A DNA stretch of 64,000 nucleotides. Source: Sipunculus nudus. Its lineage: Eukaryota > Annelida > Sipuncula > Golfingiida > Sipunculidae. Where the stretch lies: assembly GCA_026874595.1 (NCBI GenBank), contig CM049317.1, positions 16,107,382 to 16,171,381 of the forward strand, in the 5' to 3' direction. The notes below the pieces were generated by a model, which was not told the DNA's origin, did not search any database, and worked only from the letters and a program-made list of their open reading frames with translations. Positions 57,285 through 64,000 of this stretch are shown in pieces (position 1 is the first letter of the stretch; every line of letters starts with the position of its first letter). The translations under genes and the position numbers were made by a program.

Positions 57285-57620
57285 AAAAGCAGCTTCTGTG
57301 ATACAAGAATAGAGCATAGGACACAAAGCCTGAGGACCCTTAGTTCAAAATTTCAGATCAGGAGCGGTGAGATTGTTTTACGTATGGCCTCCACCAATGG
57401 TAGTGGCCATGTATTATTAAAAATCGAGTGCGTTTTTGGGAAGTGGAGTTGCTTGTGTTATGGACCGGAACTGATTGGCACAAGGATATAAATAATAAAA
57501 ATACTGTGCATCCGCCCTGTCATAAAGTCCTGAACTGAAATGGAATTACGCATATGTACTTTAAGATAAGCTGAATCAACATTTCAATGATGCCGGTTAC
57601 CTTCACCTGAAAAAAAAACA
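57285..57620 (+). mobile_element. tRNA-derived SINE, diverged
   Basis: Head cttagttcaaaatttcagat, body gtgcttgtgttatggacc, end ccggttaccttcacc plus A tail. More decayed than its neighbours. Confidence 0.65.
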
Positions 57621-58877
57621 TTAAAATAGGAAAAGACCTCCTTATTGACTTTGAATAGGTTACAAACAAGCGCACGTTGCAGTTATACAGATTTTGTCTT
57701 AAAATTAACTTTTTTTCTCGACGAAACGAAATAAAATATCATTACACGTTTGTTTAACCTTGTCGATACGGAGCGCCGAATATAGACAATTCCTTTCATA
57801 GTTCCCAATCATCAGTTTCAAATGAAAAACAAAACTTTGTAAAAGCAGACTAGAACTATTTTATTCCAACATCATAGCACAGACAGAAATTTTGAATGAT
57901 ATGTCATGTATACACCAAGCATATAATATTTAACTATTTATCCACCACTTGTTGATTAGTCAAATTCGAATATCAGATAGACGGTTAACAAATTGCTTCC
58001 GTAATTATATGCAGGCTCACAACCGGGAGCTTTGTTTATCTGGAAGGTACTACTGAGACAAAACTACACAGGCTTGTATATGTATTCTTTCAATACATGA
58101 TATGCTGGTATGTATTTGTGTTCTCAGTTTAAATAAAACATTAAATGTAAAATATTTAGTAACAATTCTAATAATAATCCTAAACTTCTCCATTGTATAC
58201 AGGCAGCTACCAACAAAAATAAGAATAATATATATTGTAATATTTTCCTTTATTAAGGGCGCCCAATTTAAAATACAAAGCATGCAACATGACCAACCTT
58301 TACTACTTGTATGCACAAAAAGGTGCAATACGTTTTCAACGGTTACATCAAGTTAAATTGATGACATGGAAAAACGAAATTCTGCTGTCGATCTCAGACC
58401 TAAAGCTTAAAGTACCAACGGGTGTTTTGGTTGATTTGATAATGTAACACACATTTACACACCCTTGGAGCTATACTTACTAATTTTAGACGTCTGTTAA
58501 TAAATCACGACTTTATATTTCTTGTCTGTTCTGTAGTTCGATGCTTCAAGCTATTAAAGCTATGAGTGAGCTATTAATGCTCATATGATTCAACCATTTG
58601 TGCGCCCGAAAATACAACCAGTAAAGGGACATTGCTGTAGCCAACTACCTACCTACTATAAGCAATGTGCACAACAAAATACACTCACTGGTGGCATATA
58701 TACATCTATAACTTATGATATCCCCGTCACATGTTATATATGATCAGAGTGACTCATTATGAGAATTACCCTAACTCTCGTTCTCTCGCACCAAAAATAT
58801 CAAGGGTTTATTCAAAATTTAAACATTTGGATTTAGCGTGCAAAACATTATATAACTTTAATATCATGACCAGCAAC

Positions 58878-59272
58878 ATGACTTATGGAAAGAACATCGG
58901 ACTCAAAGCCGGGAAGTCATGAGTTCAAATTTCAGCCGAAGAGCTGCGAGATTTTCACGGTTAACCCAAACCCAGGGTGAGCGCTCTGCAGGCTTAATTG
59001 GAAGGCTGTACCCCACAACCGTGTATCACTCACAAACGAGTGCGTCTTTTGGAGGTTCCTCCTTGTTACGACCCAGCTTGGGGGATGATTGCACACCTAG
59101 TACATGTAGGTGCGGTAGAAACCAGGATGTAAATTAAAATGACAAGGAGATAGTGCTACCGCCCTGTCACATTATCCCAAACCGAAATGGATCTATGCAG
59201 ATGTAACTACTAAGGTTAATAATTAGATAGGTCAGCCTTAAAAAATAGAGGCAGTTGCCTCCACAAAAAAAA
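58878..59272 (+). mobile_element. tRNA-derived SINE
   Basis: Head aagtcatgagttcaaatttc; body ggttcctccttgttacgacc; end gaggcagttgcctccac plus A tail. Between PAN terminal exons A and B. Confidence 0.78.
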
Positions 59273-60455
59273 TGTTGATATCATAGCCATTTTATTTACA
59301 TTTTGGAAAATGTTACTCATATAAGCTTTGTAATAAAAGATAAACATAATTATCATATTAAGCGTATCGCGATTCATATATACAAAATTGAGACGTATGG
59401 ATACATAGACCGATCTAAAAATGCAACCGGAGTCCTTTTAGGAGTATTTCTATTAATCTGAACTCTAAATGTACAATGACGAGCTTTATATGTAACTTGT
59501 AATTATTCATAAAACAGGGATAAATTATGAACTAACAGTTTTAGATCAGATTCACTTATGTTTGCGTGCCCTGAGCTGATCATTGCTTAAACTTAATAAG
59601 AGCAAGAAGACACTTTCAAACGTGCAGTTCCTTTGTCAATGTGAAATATATGTTGCACTGCACTCCGTTCCTTTGATTATTATATTTGAGTGAAAGGCCT
59701 TCCATATAAATCATAATATCAGGAATGCACAGTGCACATTGGCCAATATTTATCTACACAGCAAAACTGGAAATATGGTGGTTTGTTTGGGCGTAAATTG
59801 TAGGTTGCAAAGCGTGCATGGGTGTATATGTGTATCTATGAATATATATATATATATATATTATAGAAAATGCATACATGTTTACAACACAAATATGGTG
59901 TATATGCAGTGTACAACGCGCCACGTATCGAAAGTCCTTTATTCCAACACGCCAAGCGGGTCCCACAGGTCCAACAGATTTAACCGGTCAAGAGCATGGA
60001 AGCTATTACTCAAAAGTTTTTTAATTACTCATGGTTTTAAAGGACAAATCGAGATTAGTCAATCATTTCCTATGCCACTCTGTTATTGTAAAGTATCCGA
60101 AACGTTAGTGACCACAGAGTTATGCTAGCAATATTTGTTTTTTTTTTAATTTGCCTTTAAATGCCTATTCACTTCTCCCACAGCATGTAATCATTGTTAA
60201 TTTACATAGGCCACAGACGTTAAACATACACTTATTCTAGTTCCTGTATGCGTAAGGATTAATTGGAAAACAGTCTTTTCTTGAACTAATAATGTCATAA
60301 ATGTTGATACAAGAGTGTTAGTGCTCTTTCAAATGAAACCAATAAATTGACCAACTAAAATTCCGCTCAACCCAATACCAATAGCTCCACAGCTTAAAAA
60401 AGTTGCGGAGTTCGTTATCCACTTCCATATGAGTGGACGGAAAAAATTTTCGGGA

Positions 60456-60727
60456 TTAAGCCGAAATAATTTCGGAGAAACTAGCCTGGATGTCAAATAT
60501 CTTGTAACCAACCATAGGCTGCATATCATTCTTTGCAGTACCATGTCTGTTAGTTCTGGAACACATCAGTAGACAGGACACGGAATCGGGTGCCATGACC
60601 TTGACCCCGAATGACATGCAACACTCTTGCCTCTTGCATTTCCTTCCACACTGCAGGATTGTGGGAACGGTCAGGTGATGCATAATGGTCGAAAGGGAAA
60701 CTATGTCTCTGGAAGCCAAGGCCCAAC
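60456..60727 (-). CDS. PAN-like terminal exon A
   Basis: Acceptor ttttgttcaacag; phase 1; stop TAA at 60456. Protein reads W-A-L-A-S-R-D-I-V-S-L-S-T-I-M and onward. It is about 55% identical to the exon at 56007-56272 and has the same acceptor phase. Confidence 0.68.
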
Positions 60728-62213
60728 CTGTTGAACAAAATAGAGAATTATTAATTTTGTGGGTATCCACGTATCAAAATTGTATTTCAGGTTATTAGAA
60801 ACAGATTAAGAAAAAAAAAAGATACATGCAGATACCAACAGTGAATTAGAAATACTATCTTGATCAATGATATTGAATGGTGTTACCCCGACTCAAGTTG
60901 AATATTGGTATATGATGCGATAGTAAGGTTAAAGCGAACCCTGGATATTTCCATAAAAGTCTATATAGAGGCCGAGTGATATAGAGAGCGGTGACGGTGT
61001 CACCTTTCCAGTGATTCAGACGCATTCAGGAGGCCCTGTCGGCCAAGTTTTACATCTGCCCCCTGGTGTTTCCCTTCAGCACTAAATTTAGCATATGGTT
61101 TAAGTAAAGCATTTGGAATTAACACAGTTGAAGGAAATCTTACATTGCATTGATTACCGGGAAAATGGAAACGAGTAAAGAATCGCTGAAATAAGAAAAT
61201 AATTTCCTTTTGTATGTTTTATTTATATAAATTTTCTTCTTCAGGGGATCACTATATCATATTTTGAACATCGATATCACTTGGTGTTTCAAAGATGTTT
61301 AAATATATTCTTATAGAAGTGTTGATCATCTCATTTATATATGTACAATGGAATTTCTTACGGGCACCTCTGTATTGAGGGCACCTCTTATTTACGGCCA
61401 CTTACGGGCAGTCCCTTGAAAGAATTTCCCGAGATCTATAACCCCCCAACTAAGGGAACCTTTCTAATGAGGGCAAATTGTCCGGTCCCGTCAGCGTCCA
61501 TAATTTTGAGGATCTACTGCATTTTCACTATTGGAATTGAGCCCAAATCTATGAGAATGCCTAAATTTTCATAGGGCTTTACAAATGATTTCGTTATTAA
61601 GAAATGGTTGACCTTTTTTGGTCTCGCATAGGAAGCGTAGCAATAAATCTACAACTAACAAAGGTTTCAAACATCTCACTATATAGGGATTGCAGAACTT
61701 GACAACGGAACGTGTGCACTTCTCAGGTTTCGATATGCAAAATATCTGTTACATATCAGCTTCATCTGTGCAGTTTCTGTGCCAGGGGCGTCAATATGGG
61801 GGGGGGGGGAGATGGTCAATGTAATCACCCCCCCCCCCCCACTATTCAGAGAATAATATTTATATATTGCAAATTAAAACTTTTAATAAATAGAATTATA
61901 GACTTTGGTTTCATTTTCAAGTTCACTGTGAAATATTATATCTAAACGTAGTTTCGAATCAACTTATATACTGGAAACATAATACCTTATTTTCTAAAAG
62001 CTTATACATTATTGCAAAATTTATGAAATGTGATTATATATATATATATATATATATATACAATTGTTCTTTCTAGGCTGTTGGCAATGTACTGAAGGCA
62101 AAGTGCTCTATGGTATAACCAGAGCGTATCAATATATATCATGTATAAGGAATCAAAACGGTACGAAACTGATTAGTAAACACGATGCTTACAATCATTT
62201 GATTCCTTATACA

Positions 62214-62262
<49 letters not shown>

Positions 62263-62891
62263 TTTGAAATGTGTCATACAGGCACTTATATATTTTAAAT
62301 GTGTCATACAAATGATACATGTATATGTGTGTGTGTAAGTCATTTACCTCCCCCACCATGAAAGATAAATTGACGCAACTCGTCTGTGCACTTTTAGATA
62401 GGATAAAAGTGTAACACTGCACTGGAAATTCCGATTCTGGTTGGAAGTCTTGTAAACCAGGTACAAACCAGTAAGAGCCTGTATAAGGATACCCCTCTTT
62501 TGTTGTATAAGGGGCCATTTTGATTGTGATTGAAGGGGAATTAGTCACCTGTCAGACTAAAATATAACATTTTTGTAAAAGCTACTATGCACCTGAAACT
62601 AAAATATAAAAACTTATGACTCACGTTCGTCATGAAGTCGTCCTGTGATATGCCTTCGACATAGAATCCTCTTGGAGTAGTAGTGCACGCCTTCGGTAAT
62701 GGTTCCACCAGTCACATGTGAATGATGATGGAAACATTTTCTGTGAAAATCATATAAGTCGACTGAGATACAGGTTGCGTACGAAGTGCACGCGTCAAGA
62801 CAGTCCTGGGTGTTGTTGATGCCTAGCTTTAAGGCCCCGCCATCCATCAGGACATTCAAGTGCTTTTGGTAAACCTCTTCACATGCTTCAC
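60456..62891 (-). CDS. PAN/apple-domain protein, 3' part (two exons)
   Basis: Joins 62625-62891 and 60456-60727 (minus). The first exon, phase 1 in and out, carries one PAN-like domain: C-E-E-V-Y, L-M-D-G-G-A-L-K, D-C-L-D-A-C, C-I-S-V-D, K-C-F-H-H-H and Y-Y-S-K-R-I-L-C. The donor is c/gtgagt. The second exon completes Arg and has a further Cys pattern (L-Q-C-G-R-K-C, C-C-M-S-F-G-V, C-L-L-M-C-S-R-T-N), then ends I-S-A-stop. Such domains mediate protein or glycan binding in secreted or surface proteins. Upstream exons lie beyond 62.9 kb and probably outside the window. Confidence 0.65.
61346..61519 (-). mobile_element. Short TIR element, same family, reverse copy
   Basis: Complement aligns to 51766-51942 through gaccggacaatttgccctca and tcaagggactgcc. 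Ends are more decayed. Confidence 0.66.
62132..62223. repeat. Perfect 26-bp inverted repeat
   Basis: Arms 62132-62157 and 62198-62223 read atatatatcatgtataagga and onward to caaa, and its exact complement, with a 40-base spacer. Would form a hairpin or be the ends of a small foldback element. Confidence 0.9.
62348..62548 (-). CDS. Possible additional exon, unassigned
   Basis: 201 bases between an acceptor tctgacag and a donor gag/gtaaat on the minus strand, open in one frame (T-N-S-P-S-I-T-I-K-M-A-P-Y...). It is phase 0, whereas the PAN exon upstream ends in phase 1, so it cannot be spliced between the two PAN exons in this frame. May be chance. Confidence 0.22.
62625..62891 (-). CDS. PAN/apple-domain exon
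   Basis: 267 bases, exactly 89 codons with symmetrical phase 1 ends, the classic arrangement for a shuffled extracellular module. The acceptor is tgtatatacag and the donor is gtgagt. Six or more Cys are spaced as in PAN modules. Confidence 0.72.
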
Positions 62892-62899
62892 CTGTATAT

Positions 62900-63421
62900 A
62901 CACAAAATGGAATCTTTGAGAAAAAAAAAAAATAAAAAATAAATAAAAACCTTTTGATGTGAGTGATCTGTTTAGGTAAGATCCACCATGTTAATTAAAA
63001 CATCAAAGTATAGACATCAGATTTAATTTTCTAGGTAACTTAAACACAACTCGAAGCACAGAACAACATTTAAGAATGTCCCCAAAAAAGGTTTACCCGC
63101 TGCCGCAAGAATATGTGTAGTCTACAGTTTTCTTGTCACCTCAGGGGCTTCTAAAATACCTTTCCAAGTGACCGAATAAAATGCAATATCACGAAATGTT
63201 GAAATGAAAGGACTTTTTTGAATAGAAATTCACAGATCAACGCGCAGTTACAAGGTAATAGCAACTCTACCACAATCTTATGGTGTTAATCATATTAACA
63301 ATGGTAAATATTGTGTTAAAATTACTGGTAAGTCATATATGGCGAGGGGTTTATTATAATATTCCAAAATCCAGCATAGACCAAACAGTGGAATCATGTT
63401 AATTAACCCGCATCCAGCCCC

Positions 63422-63517
<96 letters not shown>

Positions 63518-64000
63518 TACGATAAGAGACGACTTCCTGACTTGATAAATGCTAATAGAAGGCTTAATACACGTGGGCGATCTCCCCTTTCGTATTAAAC
63601 CTGTATTTACTTATTTACTTTCAAATTCTCTGTCACACAAATAACTGTTGATTGACAAGACAAAGTTATAGTATGTACATCCCGATTTCAAATATCCAGA
63701 TGAATATCTGTTAAATACTGACGAAAAAAAAATGAAATAGACCGTTGCATCGCCTTATGTGACTGGCCAATAGGCAAGAGAGGTGTAATGTCATTGAGCC
63801 ACATGATCAACAAACGGAAACAAAACATGAACTTTTAAGGTACCCATTAACGTAAAAAGGTATCTTCAAGGTCTACAGTGTACTTTATCGATTGATTCAA
63901 TGTTAATGTCGGGGCTAATCAGTTTTATTTTCGATATATTGAATTGACCAAGAATTTCCAGGATATCGCTCGGACACTCGCAAACATGCCTAATTACTTA
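62900..64000. other. Region upstream of the PAN exon (minus sense)
   Basis: No further exon with a PAN pattern or a signal peptide was found on the minus strand. AT tracts and AT-rich unique sequence only. Confidence 0.45.
63425..63515 (+). repeat. (AT)n microsatellite, interrupted
   Basis: Two AT tracts around atgtatgtac. Similar shorter tracts at 64-94, 62034-62060 and 62212-62261. Confidence 0.95.

Overview
This is eukaryotic nuclear DNA from an animal, most likely a lophotrochozoan and probably a mollusc. The clues are AT-rich sequence with multi-exon GT-AG genes, long introns full of short repeats, tRNA-derived SINEs, solo LTRs and TIR elements, and gene families common in molluscs (pancreatic-type lipases, PAN/apple proteins, GT92 glycosyltransferases, TspO-like membrane proteins). 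The species cannot be named from the sequence alone. Most open frames in the window are chance; six loci look like real genes or gene parts, and one is a decayed transposase. Layout: 1-7.3 kb holds the last four coding exons (plus a 3' UTR exon) of a secreted lipase whose first exons lie before the window. 10.6-25.6 kb holds a complete second lipase with seven coding exons, 391 residues and an intact Ser-Asp-His triad, plus a 3' UTR exon. The last four coding exons of the two genes have identical lengths and phases and encode about 94% identical protein, while the introns have diverged. Homology runs from about 90-7350 to 17560-25960, so this is a tandem segmental duplication. The second gene's introns have absorbed a minisatellite, a solo LTR, SINEs and a block of imperfect tandem repeats. 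27.3-30.5 kb: a two-exon multi-pass membrane protein of the long TspO/MBR-like type. 36.5-39.2 kb: a three-exon, Thr/Ser/Lys-rich mucin-like single-pass membrane protein whose cytoplasmic tail carries a Y-E-E-I-P-I motif, the classic Src-family SH2 ligand form. Its signal-peptide exon is not secured. 42.7-44.4 kb (minus): a frameshifted MULE-like transposase relic cut by a SINE that is flanked by a 14-base target duplication. 48.2-50.2 kb: a glycosyltransferase family 92 type II membrane protein with an unusual coiled, acidic C-terminal extension. 56.0-62.9 kb (minus): the 3' part of a PAN/apple-domain gene with two related, phase-compatible terminal exons, which suggests alternative ends or a tandem exon duplication. 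The rest is repeats: two relatives of one solo LTR (one containing a nested 636-bp TIR element), at least seven copies of a roughly 380-bp tRNA-derived SINE (four in one orientation between 54.4 and 59.3 kb), a V-domain-like SINE, several MITE families, minisatellites with units of 24, 27 and about 31 bp, and many (AT)n tracts. The genes do not form an operon or an obvious pathway. The clearest organised unit is the duplicated lipase pair. All calls come from reading the sequence; no database search was run.
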